The notes under the pieces are model-generated. The model saw only the letters and a list, made by a program, of their open reading frames with translations. It ran no database searches and was not told the origin of the DNA. Of a stretch of 64,000 nucleotides of DNA, positions 44,289-57,058 are shown one piece after another. Both the position numbers and the translations under genes were made by a program. Positions within the stretch are counted from its first letter, which is position 1, and each line of letters starts with the position of its first letter. Origin of the DNA: Ophiobolus disseminans (Eukaryota > Ascomycota > Dothideomycetes > Pleosporales > Phaeosphaeriaceae); NCBI GenBank assembly GCA_010093685.1, contig MU006228.1, positions 1,124,382 to 1,188,381 of the forward strand, written 5' to 3'.

Positions 44289-45201
44289 ATTGATCTTTGG
44301 GGATAGTGGGGGGTGGGTGGAAGATGGCGTGGGAGGGGGGGGGAGAAGGGAGATTGAAGGTGTGAGGTGGAGATACATCAACCCTTAAAAGTTTATATAG
44401 TGCATCCAAGGGGGTAAAACGCTCGTTCTGAAGTAACGAAAGAATAATGAAAAGCATGTTCAAAGAGATTGGAGACGCGAACTTTGTTGTTTAAGTGCAT
44501 GTATGAACTTAGTCCTAGAGCTTGGAACAAGCGCATGTGTTATTTTCAATTGCCAAATCAAGAGAAGACGACGGAATAGCCGACGCTCGTGGGTGCGACG
44601 TAGACGTTTGAATAGTCATGTTTTTCGAAATATGCAAGTGCGCGAAGATAGATTTTGTCGGACAACAAAAAGGCCGACCTTCTTGCTGTTGTAGCTTGAA
44701 GGTTGATATAGTGGATATCTGACAGATTTCATTCTGTGCATGCTATCTAGCAAATCTAAGCGTGTTCAAGTTTGTCATTCTTGTATTATAATTTTCTCAG
44801 AAATTTGACGTTGGAATGTAAACCCCGAAAACGCCGACTTGACGCGATGCATCGTCCCTTCCCACCACACACGTTCACTCACCAAGCACCGCTCCAAGGC
44901 CAAAAGTAAAGGATAAAAGCCCCATCACACCACATCACGCAAAACACAAAGCAAACACAAACACATGCAAGTGAATTTCGAGCATTACCATTCGGCATTA
45001 CGCATATGCGATTCTAGAGAAGCAAGCCACCGAACAAAACCCGCCCATGTCCCAAAAGCATCCCTAAAAAATAAATACTCGCACCATGCAATGCATATCC
45101 CCTATTCCAAATTCCATTCTCATGACTGTCTGATGCATTCGAATACATGTGTGAAAATATGCCTCAATCCCCATCACCCCATTACTCCATGTGCAGCATG
45201 A
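44289..45201. other. Convergent intergenic region
   Basis: About 0.9 kb between convergent genes. A G-run follows the stop at 44288. No gene supported. Confidence 0.5.
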
Positions 45202-48200
45202 TTACGAAAGGTGGAAAGCGCCCTGGCCCTCGCGGATAGCGATGCTCAGCTTCTCGCGCAGGATGGTGACGGTGCTGTAGTCGGGCATCTTGAGGTAGTT
45301 GACGCACGTCATGACGGAGGGGAGGTAGTCGTCGGATGTGTAGGGCGGTTCACTGGGCTTGCAGACGACGGTGAACATAGGGGTGAGATTCTTGAAGCCT
45401 GGGATTTGTTAATGTGAGTTGGAGGAGGGTGGGTGGGATGGACGTACCTCCGATTGGCAGCTTCGGGCTACCGGTGATGAATTGCAAGAAATCACGTCGC
45501 TGTTGGGGCGTGAATTCGCTCATCGTCTGGAGCAGGTTGCGTACGCTCGCACTGTCGAGGTTGAAGCCGTGGTCCGCCTTGATAGAGTCCATGAGAGCTG
45601 TGGACATGTTAGCGTGGTACTTCCAATATAAAGAACAAGAAAGCTTACTCTCGAGCGACCAGTCCTCATCTGTCCGACCAAACAACATCACCAGCTCATC
45701 AGGTGTAAACGCCTTGAGAGCGGAGTATGGGAAGACTTCGGAGAAGCCTGCACGGAAGGCATCTGCCTGGCGCTGTACTCCAGATCCGAGGGTGAAGTCC
45801 AGAACCTTCTTGACATATAGATCAACATTATTGACGGTCACAGGTGTATCCCCGCCCTTGGCTATGAGTTCAATCGTGCTGTGTCCAGGAAGAGTAAAGT
45901 CCAGTGCAAGATCCTCGACGCGAGAGTCATGGATGACAATGGCATGAATAGCCTCCGCCTTTTGTGATGGCGTCATGTTGTTGTCTTCGTCCACCACCTT
46001 CTTGGCATCTGCAAACTGCTTCAAGAACATCAGTGACTTTGCCAAGTCCTGGTCGACCGACTTGATGGCCCCCAGAGATGGCGCGACAGTCGTGCTGTCA
46101 TCGCCGATGCGGAAGAATGTGGGGTTGAACGACACGTCGATAATCCGAGAGTCCATCATCGACCGAGCAACGAACTTGCCGAGGATCTTAAACAGCTCCA
46201 GCCGACGCTCGCCATTCTCCGACGTTGCTTCCGTTGCACTCATGGGAGCAGGGAAGAGTCCACCCTTGCCGAAAGCATAGTCGCCAGTATCGGCGGATTC
46301 ATTCTCGCGCCACAACTTGAGCTTCTTCTTCGAAAACTCGCGGGAAACTGTGGAGTAGAACTCGAGAGTCGGGCCAAGACCAGTTCCAACCTCTTCAAAG
46401 TACTCCACTTCGAGCACGCTGGCAGAGTGTCCGTACAACTGCATGACCTTCATCGCTGACTCTAGAATGCGCGAACGCGAGATCCTAACCTTTTGGCGCT
46501 GGAGTCGGCCAAGGAAAGGACGCTCGTCGCGGTGGCGGTCGCGTCGAGAGTCGGCGGCTGGCTGCGAGTTTTGCCATCGTGTCATGGATCGGGAATAGCC
46601 GAAGGATGTGGACTGGAGGAACAGATGCCGCGTCTCGAAGGGGAATAGAAAGGGGTAGAAGCGAGCTAGATCCTCACTCCAGGTTGGCAGGCAATTGCTG
46701 GCCACTATCAACGGTTCTTCCAGTTGGCGGTTGAGCTTGGCAGTCAACTTGGTGTTGACAAACTGCGAAAGTGGCTCCGTGTTGCCCTTGATCTGCTCTT
46801 TGTTGTCGGACAAGACGTCGTCTAGATGAGCATTCAGACCGTGAAGCGTGCTAAGCAGACGGAGGATACCCGATGTTATTGGATGTTGATCTAGAGACGC
46901 TGGCATGCCCGATGCCTCGGATGCGGACTCGGGTGGCGGCGTAAGTGAGCTTGACTCGGCGGGAGGAGGGCCCTGAACACGCTTGAACTTGATCGTGTGG
47001 ACAGCATTCCATACAGTTCGGTGTGCAATCTCGGGTGGCTGTGTTTGGCTAAAGTGCACGGCACGATAGATGGTCGTCTCGTTCGAGATTGGCTGGTCGT
47101 TCACACTGAACTCAATGTGCCAGTCCTGTGGAGTTGATTGAACAGCAGCGGCGTACGAGAGCGCATTTGCAGCATTGCCAAGGCTTCGCTGGAGAGCAGA
47201 ATCTTGGAGAAGTGCAGACAAGCGTGACGTTGGCGTACGAGTCTCTGAAGGTGGCTTGGCCAGCGGCGTGCCTTGAATTGGTGTTGCCACTCGCGTGCCG
47301 TCCTCTTGGCGTGCAATGGCTTTCCCGGTGGCTGCGACTTCCACGTTGACGGCAGACGGGTCTGGCAAGTCATCATCAAGCTCGTCTTCGAGATCGTCGA
47401 CAATCGCATTTAGGGCGCTGCCGTCATCTACCGAGTCTTGGTCTGACAGACGCTCCTCGTCGGCGCATTCGACCTGATCCTGGCTACTGTTGGAGGGAGG
47501 CATGGCTGGAGGCGGTGGTGGCGGGGGAGGCAGCTGGTTTTGGCGTCGAGTGGAACGACGAGTCTTGTCGCGTGTGCCAGAGCTCGGTCCTGCTTGCGAA
47601 GGGTCGCTCGGACTAGTCTTCGACTTTGAGGCCTTCTTTGGAGGTCGGTTGGCAGAATCCGTCGGAGTATGGGGCGGCGGTGGTGCGCGACCTTCAGCCA
47701 AAGCTTGTGCATAGGCAGCAAATTGATCGCGGGTCCGCGAACCTCGGGGCCGCTCTGCAATACTAATGCGTGGTCGGAGGTAGTCATCCAAAGCCTTGAA
47801 GGTAGCAATGGCATGGATTGACACCATAATGTTTCTGTAAGATTTGGGGATCCCAGAATCGTCATCTGCTACGAGCTTCAATCTCAGTTGCTTAGCAAGC
47901 ATGGAGGTCGAGCCGCCGCGACCATCGTGCGCATTTGGCGACACTGTGAAGACTTCAAAATGCTCCGACCGGCTCAGAAGGTCCTGGAGTTTGCTGACAA
48001 GGACGCTAAATGGCGTGGCTGGAGATGCACTGCTTGCAGTCCGTATCTTAGCTTGACTGTTGCCTCCCATGAAGACCTCCAAGAAGATGGACCGCGGGTC
48101 CACGCCATGGATTGACGTCGACGTGGCGAACACATCCAATAGCACATCCACAATTTTGGAAGTCTTCAGCTCATAACTCGTGATGCTTTCCAGCGCATCA

Positions 48201-50797
48201 CCCTGGAAGTATGTCGCAAGCAGGGTGAACAGTTCCTTGCACTTGCCCAGCGACCGGCTCTGCATACATGAGTTGATATCTTTCGCTAACGACTTGAGAT
48301 CGTCCAGTACCGCGGATGCCTTGTCTCGAATAGGCTTGTCGCTGTCTTTTTCGTGTGCTTCGAGAAACTTCTTGGCGCGAAGAGTGATGACATCTTGGAT
48401 GTTCTGTCTGGGCGGAGACGCTGGTTGATCATCGGACGAAGAGGAGTCGGAATCCTCGTCGTTATGCTCGTTCGGAACCTCGTCGTCGTCATCTTCATCG
48501 TCGTCATCATCAGACTGCATGTCGACCTCGACTTCCTCAACAGGCTCCAAGTCAATCTCGCCAGCCCCAGGTGAGCTTGGTTGAACCTCTGAATCAGCCG
48601 CATCCTCAATCTCCAGCGTCATCTTCGTATCTTTGTTTTCCACCTCTTGTGCTTTGCTGGGACGATTGGCTAGGGCCGATATTTCAGAAATCACACCCTC
48701 TCGGTAAAACTGGTAACGATAGATGGGCTCCAAACGCTTGAGAAGGAGCTCGGCTGCTTGAAGCGCATAAGTGACCAGACTCGGGTGATCTTGTTGCGAG
48801 AAGATTGATGCCAGGTATGACGCATACGGAACTGAGCGTAGAGCCTCCTCCAGGATGTTGGTGTCAAGATTTGACAGCATTTTGAGCTGCGCAGTGAGCA
48901 CCTTCTCGCGTACACCGAGATTCACAGTACTTGAGTAGGCATCGGTCAATGTTGGGAGCAAGATGACGGCAAAGCGCTTGACCTCCTCCTTGCAGCCTTT
49001 GAGGAGCTCCACACGTTTCTCGTTTGCGGACTGCTTGGTCGTAGAGGACAGGGGCTGGAGATCGTTTCCGGGATAGCCAGCATCGAAGAGAGCATCAAGG
49101 TACAGTAATCCTTCTGTCGGTACATCCGGTAACAACTCGCAGATGACATTGAGCGTCTCGTACACCTGATCCTTGGGTCGGTGAATGAGTGCTTGCATGA
49201 TCACCACCGAATCAATCTTTGTGGCGACATCCTCTGTGCCGCTGGGTGGTGAGACTCCGGTCAGAATCTGGTAGAGTGTGTCTACTACATTCATCTTTAA
49301 AAGCTCGGCTGACAGGGTCGGACTGGCTTTGGCCGTGTATGCGAGTACTTGGAGGAATGACGTGTGGATGTTGGGTCCGATGAGGTTGGTCGTGCCGGGT
49401 AGCAGGAGGCGGAGGATAGCCTTTAGGAGGCCGGAGCTGACGAGCTCTTCCAGCTTGCTCTCTTGATGCCTGAAGCTCTGCACAATTCGGGAAACACAGA
49501 TGCAGCCCTGCTCGACTACCTTTGGATCGCTGTTGCTATTCAGGATATTTTCGAGAACTGGCATGACATCTCGCACGGTCGGGAACGAGTCCTCGGGGAT
49601 GTTCCGACAACAGTTCGCTGCGGTGGTGACTGCCGTTCGCTGGGTGTTCTTCTCGAAGAAGTCGAGGAACGTCAGACACGCAGTCAGACCGCCTTCGCGC
49701 ACGATGGAGGCCGGAAACTCGACGGAGATCTTCTCCAGTGTGCTCAGCGACTGTTCGGCCAAGTCTATAAAGCCAATCTCAAGAAGCTTGGAGCACAGGA
49801 CGGGGACAGCACCGCCGTAGACAACGTTAGCGGTTGCCGCGGGGAGCGCCTCCATCAGATTGGCCAGACATCGGCAAGCAAGCAGCATCATCTCGGGGTT
49901 CTCCTCGCCAGTGAACTCGTTTGGCTGCATGAGCTTGACAAGTTCCTTGACGTATGCATCGGGCGAAAAGTGGCCGGCCAGGTTGTCTTCGGTTGAGATG
50001 AGAAGCACCTCGGACAGCTCTTGCAGGGCGATGAGCTGTATCGACGAGTCTTGTGACTTGAGCTGGTCCAGTATGCCGCGCAGGCGCTGTGTGGTGCCCG
50101 TCATCATACCTGTGAGCTGCCGCAAGGCTGAGAGGCTGTGCGCGCCACGTCCGAGGAAGCCCGCACCGAAGGGGTCATCTTCATCATCGTCGTCTTCCTC
50201 ATCGTAGCGCTCGCCCTGGCCATCGCCGTTCTCGTCATCGCTCGTGTGGTCGTCGCTGGCCTTTTCTTCTGGTGCATCCTCCATCAGGGCGTCCTCCTCT
50301 GCCTTGGTCGGCTTCCGCGACCCGCGCCGTGATGTGGAAGGAGCGTCTGAGTCGTTCTCGTTGTTGGGGGGCTTTGGTTGCCGCCGGGCGCTGTCGGGGC
50401 CGCTCTTGCGGGCGGGCTTGCGGCGGGTCGAGGAGGGCTGTGGCGTGCTTGTCTTCTCGTCCATGGGGTCGGAGGGTGGGCTGTCTGCTGTCAGTCCGGC
50501 GTCTTCGGGGGAGCTGTTTGGCACAGACTCGGCGGAAGACATGGCGGCCTTGCCCTTGGCCTTCTTAGAGCGGGTCGGCTGGCCCTGTGGCTCGACCTTT
50601 GTGCGCTTAGCACGACCGCCGCGGGCGGGCGCTGCGTCGGGCGTCTCTGGGGGCTGCTCCGGGCTGGCGTCGCGCTGGGCAGTCTTCCTCTTGCGGGTTG
50701 AGGCGGGCGGTGCGGGTGGAGGTGGGGGATTGGGGGTGCTGTCGTTGGCGTTGCCCTGAGATCGCCGGGCGGCCGAGCGAGTAACTCTGGACGACAT
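45202..50797 (-). CDS. HECT-type E3 ubiquitin ligase UFD4/TRIP12
   Basis: On the minus strand, exons are 50797-45649, 45597-45448 and 45398-45202, giving 1831 aa. The introns are 51 nt (45598-45648, branch GCTAAC, a multiple of three and so easily missed) and 49 nt (45399-45447). The N-terminus is disordered, with basic and acidic patches (EEDDDDEDDPFG). Armadillo-like repeats follow (about 220-700), then a highly acidic stretch, and a C-terminal HECT domain with the catalytic Cys at about 1798 in MTCVNYLK, 34 residues from the end (GQGAFHLS). In yeast, Ufd4 extends ubiquitin chains on ubiquitin-fusion and N-degron substrates. The last exon is needed for activity, so the short third exon is part of the model. 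Confidence 0.94.
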
Positions 50798-52408
50798 GAG
50801 CTGCAGGTTCTGATTCTGAATGCGCGCTAGACAAATGGACAATCGAGGGGTCGGTCAGACTGGGGCCCTGTGGGTGGGCGTCGCAGCGCTGTGCCAGAGA
50901 AGCAGGGTGAGAAGAGTTGAGAGCCGGAGTAGAGGAGCAGTGGGCGGCGGACAGCTCTTTACTGCAGGCGGACAACGGGCGGGGAGGTTACTCGTACCTG
51001 TTGTCGCGATGTGATTCACTAAATCCAGATGCCATCAAGGCCGCGCCATGGGCGTGTGCTCAAGCGAGTGCGGCGGCTGCAAACACAAAGGAGCGGGAGT
51101 CGGGCTGGTCAAAGGCGGCAGCGGGAGCAGGCAAACGAGCGTGATACTCTGATAATGGGTGGGTGCGTGTAGCGGGTGAAGATGGGCCGTGGTGTGAAAT
51201 AGCTGGATGATGGTCTGGAGACGGTGATGCTTGTCGAGCACGTAGTCGTGGTCGTGCTTATCGATAACGCCTTCCACGAACTTCGGCCAGGAAGGCCTCA
51301 TGTACCTAGGTAGTCTTCATGAGCTATCCTCTTGCGCAGGCAGGTGCCCACGGCATTGCTAGATGTGCCCATTTTCATTCTATGCGTCGAGTTCTCCCGA
51401 TTCACGTAGAGCGGAAACACTTCCTGAATGAGCACAAAGCCCTATGAGAGCATTACACCTTATGGGCTCATAAGACCGACTTTTGTGGTGCTCATGCCCG
51501 GTTGAGATGGATTGATCGAGACGAGCTCAAGTAGCGTTCGAACACGCCCATCTTGTCAGCTCGAAAGTCAATTCCAAGGACCAAATTCCACTGGCCAATG
51601 CAGCACGGGTCATACACCCCACGCCCTCCACTAACATTGCTTATGTACAATACAGACATGCGCGGCCGAGCGGTGCAGTTAATAATCATGCAACTCCGAA
51701 ACCGCCTACGTTGCCTTCTAGCTCAATCGCGTGCTGGGCGGCATTCTTGACACGGTAATTGGGCCCGAATGCTACTGCAGAGAGTATGCACTGTTGCAGC
51801 CAATCTTGTATGAGATGCAGAAAATTCGGGTGAAAAGCGTTACCTGCAGACGCACGATTGTGTGCATCCCCCCAGGTGCCGGATTTAAGGCGGAGTGGTG
51901 GGCGTTCGAGACGTTTGCCGGCACATGGGCGGGGCCAAAGCGTTGAACTACGGATGGAAGCCTGGAAGAAGAGTAGACGCGCCCGTAGTCTACAAAATGT
52001 CGCCCGCCCTCTTCCCTTCGTCCTGCGATTCTCTCTCCATACTTTGCCCCTACAACTGATTATCTCAACCCTCCCGCTGCAAACATTCCTGACCGGCAGC
52101 CTCCGCCTCCCGATCACCCCGCGTCATATCTTTACCTCAGTAGCCCTACAAGCAACTGACCTACCTACTTCTACTTTCCGACGCCCCGACCACCGTAAGC
52201 TTTCTCCCTCATGACTCCCCTGCGCCGCCAATTGAATTTACTGACCCTACCCCGCAGCCTCGTCGCACGCTTCACATACACCCACGTTTCCACCCCACGC
52301 CGCTCACCCACCCGCTTGTCGCTCCATAGCCGAAAGGTCACCACAGGGTGGCTTCCCCTCGCTCTCCGCCCGCCAACCATTATTCCTCAACTCTCCCACA
52401 ACGCAAAC
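50798..52408. other. Divergent promoter region; 5' UTR intron of the NMNAT gene
   Basis: About 1.6 kb between divergent genes. The final part is a C-rich leader with a likely 5'-UTR intron at 52195-52257 (GTAAGC...TTTACTGAC...CGCAG). No other gene is supported. Confidence 0.6.
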
Positions 52409-53323
52409 ATGACCACCATAAGCAACCGCGAGATCCTCAACGACGCTGGCCTCGCCGACACCGACACCATGACTCTCGACAACTACACCTTCCCCGCACA
52501 AAGGCTGAAGAAGACCCTCACCAACCCCAGCAAGCAGCCGCTCGTTCTGGTATCTTGCGGCTCTTTTTCGCCGCCGACCAACCTGCATCTGCGCATGTTC
52601 GAAGAGGCAGCCGACTACTGCAAGTTTGAGACCGAGTACGAAGTGATTGGCGGCTTCTTCAGCCCTGTCGGTGACGCATACAAGAAGGCTGGCCTTGCTT
52701 CGGCGCAACACCGGATCAACATGACGAGGATCGCCGTGGAGGCAAGCTCGGACTGGATTGGCGTCGATCCGTGGGAGCCGCTGCACAAAGAGTACCTGCC
52801 CACCGTCAAGGTTCTGGACCACTTTGCGCACGAGCTAAACGAGGTCATGGGCGGTATTGCAGGTCCAGACGGCCGCAAAAAAACAATTCACGTTGCGCTT
52901 CTCGCCGGCGCTGATCTGATCCAGACCATGAGCACACCTGGGCTGTGGGCTGAGGAAGATCTCAACCGCATCTTGGGCCACTACGGCGCTTTCATTCTCG
53001 AGCGTAGTGGCACCGATATTGGTATGTTAGTTGCTTAAAGAGTTATGGACCACCACTTACACCCCACAGATGACGCGCTTGTCAGCCTCCAGCAGTTCCG
53101 CGAGCACATTCGCGTGATTCCCCAGCTCATCCAGAACGACGTCTCTTCCACCAAGATCCGCCTTTTTCGCAAGCGTGGCAAGAGCATTCGTTTCTACATC
53201 CCGGACAAGGTCGTCGACTACATTTACGAGCACGGTCTCTACAGCGATGACGAGAAGAAGGCGGCAGACAAGGGCAAGGAGCCTGCTACTACCGAGGCTA
53301 CTGGATCTTCACTAGCCGTGTAA
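52409..53323 (+). CDS. Nicotinamide-nucleotide adenylyltransferase
   Basis: Exons 52409-53021 and 53070-53323 (48-nt intron) give 288 aa. It makes NAD from NMN and ATP. The nucleotidyltransferase fold opens with GSFSPPTNLH (51-60), the family's version of the GxFxPxxxxH nucleotide-binding motif. The second signature VSSTKIR (229-235) is in exon 2, so the intron must be spliced for activity. An upstream in-frame ATG at 52211 would add 66 residues resembling a mitochondrial presequence, but it lies inside the probable 5'-UTR intron, so 52409 is preferred. Homologous to yeast Nma1/Nma2. The end carries a low-complexity Lys/Thr tail. Confidence 0.93.
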
Positions 53324-54409
53324 ATTATCACGGACCGACATGTACACACCCAAGTGACAGAAGTTGGCAAACAACACCCGTCACATTGTACAAACTTTTC
53401 CACGACTGCCGCGTCGCTCACGCTGTCACTATCGACCGGACCTACATTTCCTAGGGTGGCATATTTGCATTAACTACGACTAGAAGCCGTAACGATTACA
53501 CGGTCACAGCTGCACGACAGGGTTAGATGTCTGCGGATCCGCCTCACGGCTCCATCGGCGGGCAAGCGCTCACGAACTCTCGTTTGGGAGAAGGAACTTT
53601 TTCTTTTTGCATATTTACTGTATTCTTAGCTATGATACCACAGACAGATACCAATGCATGCAGACATGCATCGACCAAATAAATTAACGAGGCGGAGATA
53701 CTAGGCTGGGAAACAGGAATGCTGGCTTGCACGTGTTGTGCTGCTGTGATGTCATGCATGCGGCCAACAACGTGGTTGCGCAGCTGCTGATCATGCAGGG
53801 CTTTATCATAATTGGGACTTGGACATGCACTCGGAAGGTGGGCAGAATATTGCGTGGCTACCATGTGTGCTGTTATGACCCGTTGGGCCGAAAGCTGCAG
53901 CTTGCTCCACGTGAGGCTTCAGACATCCCGCATCAAATCAGATGTCTGAACGATTTAGTGAATATTCAGCACATCCCCTCACCCACCCGATGCTCCACCG
54001 CCCATCTATCAGTGAACTCTCTCAGCAACAAGATCTCAAATGCCGTTACACCCGTATTGTCGCAAATGCCATGCTTCCAAGATTCATGACCAGGCTCTAG
54101 AATAGCGCCGAGGGCCTCGGCCACGTCAGGCGTAACGACAATGTCTGTTACCGGGGCAACCGCGCCCCATCTCCCGTTGGAGACATATTCACTACCAGCC
54201 GCGCATGCAGATTTGTGCAGCTGCGAGATTTGTGTATATTCTTATAGATATTTTTTTGGTGAGGAAGTGAAGCGGATTCAGCGCTGCTTTGGATTGTTTG
54301 ACGTCCACACCTCTCCTCGATCCATCCTCCACCCGCCCACCCACCCGCCCTCCACGCATTCCTCGCCTACACACCACGCGCCTGCTGCATTCCTCCGAGC
54401 CGACACGAG
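53324..54409. other. Intergenic, nothing recognised
   Basis: About 1.1 kb with no supported gene; the last 130 bases are a C-rich leader. Confidence 0.5.
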
Positions 54410-57058
54410 ATGGGTAGCGATTCGGACCGCGACCCGTCGCGACGGCGCCCACATGGCGAAGAACGGAGACGAAGAAGAGAATCGCATGGCGATCTGGACC
54501 CTGAACGACGAAGGCGCAGAGAGTCGCGCGGCGAACACACCCCCTACGAGCACGACAACAGGCGCAGAAAAGGACACCGCGCGACAGATTCGCAGGGTGA
54601 TCTACTACCACGCCCACCACGACAGTCGCGGCAACAAAGCGATTCGGAGCAGCACAGCCCAAGTCCGCGCAAAACACGGCCGGCGCGGCGCAATTCTACG
54701 ACCGACGGCAGCGGCAGCAGGAGTCGAGGCTCCGCGCAACTGAGCCTCGATGCGATTGCGAAACTAGACAAGGTCAACGCCAAAAAGGCCGGCGGCTGGG
54801 GCCAGTACGACTACGACGACGAGTACCTGCGAGAGGTGCGGAGAAAGGAGAAAAACCTCGAGAAGGGCAGGGTCAAGGAGGAGCGCGCGGAGAAGAAGAA
54901 GGAGAAGCGTGAAGAGGAAAATCATCGGCGCGCTAATGAGAGCGATGCTGCCATTTTGGAAGAGAAGGCGAGGAAGAGGAGGGAGGAGAGACGGAAGGCG
55001 AGGGAGAGTGCGAAGCCAAAGACGGATGAGGAGTTGGAGAAGAGAAGGGGTGCGAGGACAAGGACGGATGATGAACTGGAGAAGAGGCGGAGCGCACGGC
55101 CACGTACGGATGATGAGTTGGAGAAGAGGCGGAGCGCACGGCCACGTACAGATGACGAGCAGGAGAAGAAGAGAAGCGCTCATACCGAAGATGAACGAGA
55201 GGAGAGAAGACTCAAATACGAGGCAAAGTACACGCCATCCGAGATCGATGAGAAGAAGGAGCGGAGACGGCAGGAGAAACAGCGTCGAATGGAGCAAAAG
55301 AAGCGGCGTGTCATCAGTGGACCTCTGGCAGAAGAGGGTGGTGTGGACGATGACGAATATCAATACATGATGGAGAAACGAGGCGGCGGCGCACCTACAG
55401 TATACTCGTCAGAGCAACTCGCCAAGAGGAAGAAGTGGAAACGGATAGCCATCATCGTGGCCTCCATACTCATCCTTCTAGCCATCATCATTCCAGTCGC
55501 AGTTATGATGTCGAACAAGAGCAATGGTGGGGACAATTCGTCAGGGAATGCTGCCGCCGGTGCATCACCAAAGACGAGCAATCTCGATGGCCATGACCGA
55601 AATAGTGTGCCCAAGGAAGACCAGGGTGGCATATACGATCCATGGGCTTGGTTCGACACCGACGACTTCAATGTTACATACACCAAAGAGACGGTCGGCG
55701 GCCTCCCAATCATTGGTCTAAACTCCACCTGGGAAGACGATGTCCAAGCCAACCCCAAAGTTCCCAACCTCAAAGACAAGTTTGCATACGGCAAGACGCC
55801 CATTCGGGGCGTTAATGTTGGCGGCTGGCTCAACCTCGAGCCTTTCATCACTCCCTCTTTCTTTGAGGGGTTCGGCTCAAAAGACGGCGTTGTAGACGAA
55901 TGGACGCTCCTTACCAAACTCGGACCCACCAAAGCAAGAGACACCATGGAGAAGCACTACTCTGCCTTCATCACTAAGAAGACCTTCTCAGATATCCGCG
56001 CCGCAGGCATGGACCACGTACGCTTCCCCTTTGGCTACTGGATTGTCCAGACCTTCGGCGACGAACCCTACATCCCCCAAATCTCATGGCGCTACCTCCT
56101 CCGAGGAATAGAATACTGCCGCCAGAACGGACTTCGCGTAAACCTCGACCTCCACGGCGCGCCCGGCTCCCAAAACGGCTGGAACCACTCAGGCCGTCAG
56201 GGCGTCATCGGCTGGCTCAACGGCACAGACGGCGACCTGAACGCCCAACGCACTCTCGACATCCACCACAAACTCTCCGTCTTCTTCGCGCAGCCTCGCT
56301 ACAAGAACCTCGTCACAATGTACGGCCTCGTCAACGAGCCGCGAAACGTCGAACTCGACACCCAAAAGGTAGTCGCATGGACCCAAAAAGCCATCACGCA
56401 GATCCGCGCAGATAATATTACTGCTATCATCGTTTTCGGCGACGGATTTATGGGCCTCGACAACTGGCAAGGCAAATTACAAAACAACGAGAACCTACTA
56501 CTAGATGTGCACCAATACGTAACCTTCAACATTGACCAACTCAGCCTAAAGCACCGCGACAAACTAAACTTCGCCTGCGAAGCCTGGACGCAACAAAGCA
56601 AGCGCAGCATGGACAAAACGACCGGTTTCGGCCCAACCATGTGCGGCGAATGGTCCCAAGCCGACACCGACTGCACAACATTCATAAACAACGTCGCCAC
56701 CGGAACGCGTTGGGAGGGCACATTCAACACTGGCAATCTATCCACATCCGTGCTTGTGCCGCAGTGCCCCCTCAAGTCCAACCAGTGTTCTTGTTCAAAG
56801 GCGAATGGAGACCCGAGCGGCTATAGCGAACAGTATAAGAAGTGGCTGTACCAGTTTGCTATTGCGCAGATGGATAGCTTTGAGGCGGGGTGGGGATGGT
56901 TTTATTGGACGTGGGAGACGGAGAGAGCGACCCAGTGGTCTTACCGCAGAGGTATCGAAGCTGGTATATTGCCGAAGAAGGCGTATGATAGGGATTGGAA
57001 GTGTCCGAAGGAGGGCAAGGATTTGGATATGTTCACGGGGTTGGAGGAGTATTATTGA
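54410..57058 (+). CDS. Type II membrane exo-1,3-beta-glucanase (GH5, ExgD-like)
   Basis: An intronless protein of 882 aa. A long charged cytosolic region (1-340) includes an Arg-rich start and four 14-residue repeats of the form TDDELEKRRSARPR (residues 204-259). One membrane helix (about 345-368, IAIIVASILILLAIIIPVAV) follows, then the extracellular GH5 domain. The acid/base is Glu643 in VNEPR and the nucleophile Glu747 in GEWSQA; RGVNVGGWLNLEPF marks the start of the barrel. The domain layout matches Aspergillus ExgD, a plasma-membrane glucan 1,3-beta-glucosidase. The cytosolic tail looks much longer and more repetitive than in typical relatives. A frame overlapping the start at 54141-54743 is not a gene. 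Confidence 0.92.
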   Translation: MGSDSDRDPSRRRPHGEERRRRRESHGDLDPERRRRRESRGEHTPYEHDNRRRKGHRATDSQGDLLPRPPRQSRQQSDSEQHSPSPRKTRPARRNSTTDGSGSRSRGSAQLSLDAIAKLDKVNAKKAGGWGQYDYDDEYLREVRRKEKNLEKGRVKEERAEKKKEKREEENHRRANESDAAILEEKARKRREERRKARESAKPKTDEELEKRRGARTRTDDELEKRRSARPRTDDELEKRRSARPRTDDEQEKKRSAHTEDEREERRLKYEAKYTPSEIDEKKERRRQEKQRRMEQKKRRVISGPLAEEGGVDDDEYQYMMEKRGGGAPTVYSSEQLAKRKKWKRIAIIVASILILLAIIIPVAVMMSNKSNGGDNSSGNAAAGASPKTSNLDGHDRNSVPKEDQGGIYDPWAWFDTDDFNVTYTKETVGGLPIIGLNSTWEDDVQANPKVPNLKDKFAYGKTPIRGVNVGGWLNLEPFITPSFFEGFGSKDGVVDEWTLLTKLGPTKARDTMEKHYSAFITKKTFSDIRAAGMDHVRFPFGYWIVQTFGDEPYIPQISWRYLLRGIEYCRQNGLRVNLDLHGAPGSQNGWNHSGRQGVIGWLNGTDGDLNAQRTLDIHHKLSVFFAQPRYKNLVTMYGLVNEPRNVELDTQKVVAWTQKAITQIRADNITAIIVFGDGFMGLDNWQGKLQNNENLLLDVHQYVTFNIDQLSLKHRDKLNFACEAWTQQSKRSMDKTTGFGPTMCGEWSQADTDCTTFINNVATGTRWEGTFNTGNLSTSVLVPQCPLKSNQCSCSKANGDPSGYSEQYKKWLYQFAIAQMDSFEAGWGWFYWTWETERATQWSYRRGIEAGILPKKAYDRDWKCPKEGKDLDMFTGLEEYY
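55019..55186 (+). repeat. 42-bp in-frame tandem repeat, four copies
   Basis: Four consecutive 42-bp units in the glucanase gene encode variants of a 14-residue charged motif. The second and third are almost identical in DNA, so the expansion is recent. Confidence 0.8.

Noticed and set aside
52211..52408. Upstream ATG as the main start of the adenylyltransferase
   Set aside because: It lies within a well-formed 5'-UTR intron; kept only as an alternative-form finding.
54141..54743. Open frame overlapping the start of the membrane glucanase
   Set aside because: It overlaps the real gene in another frame and has only low-complexity Arg/Ala text; it is a composition shadow.
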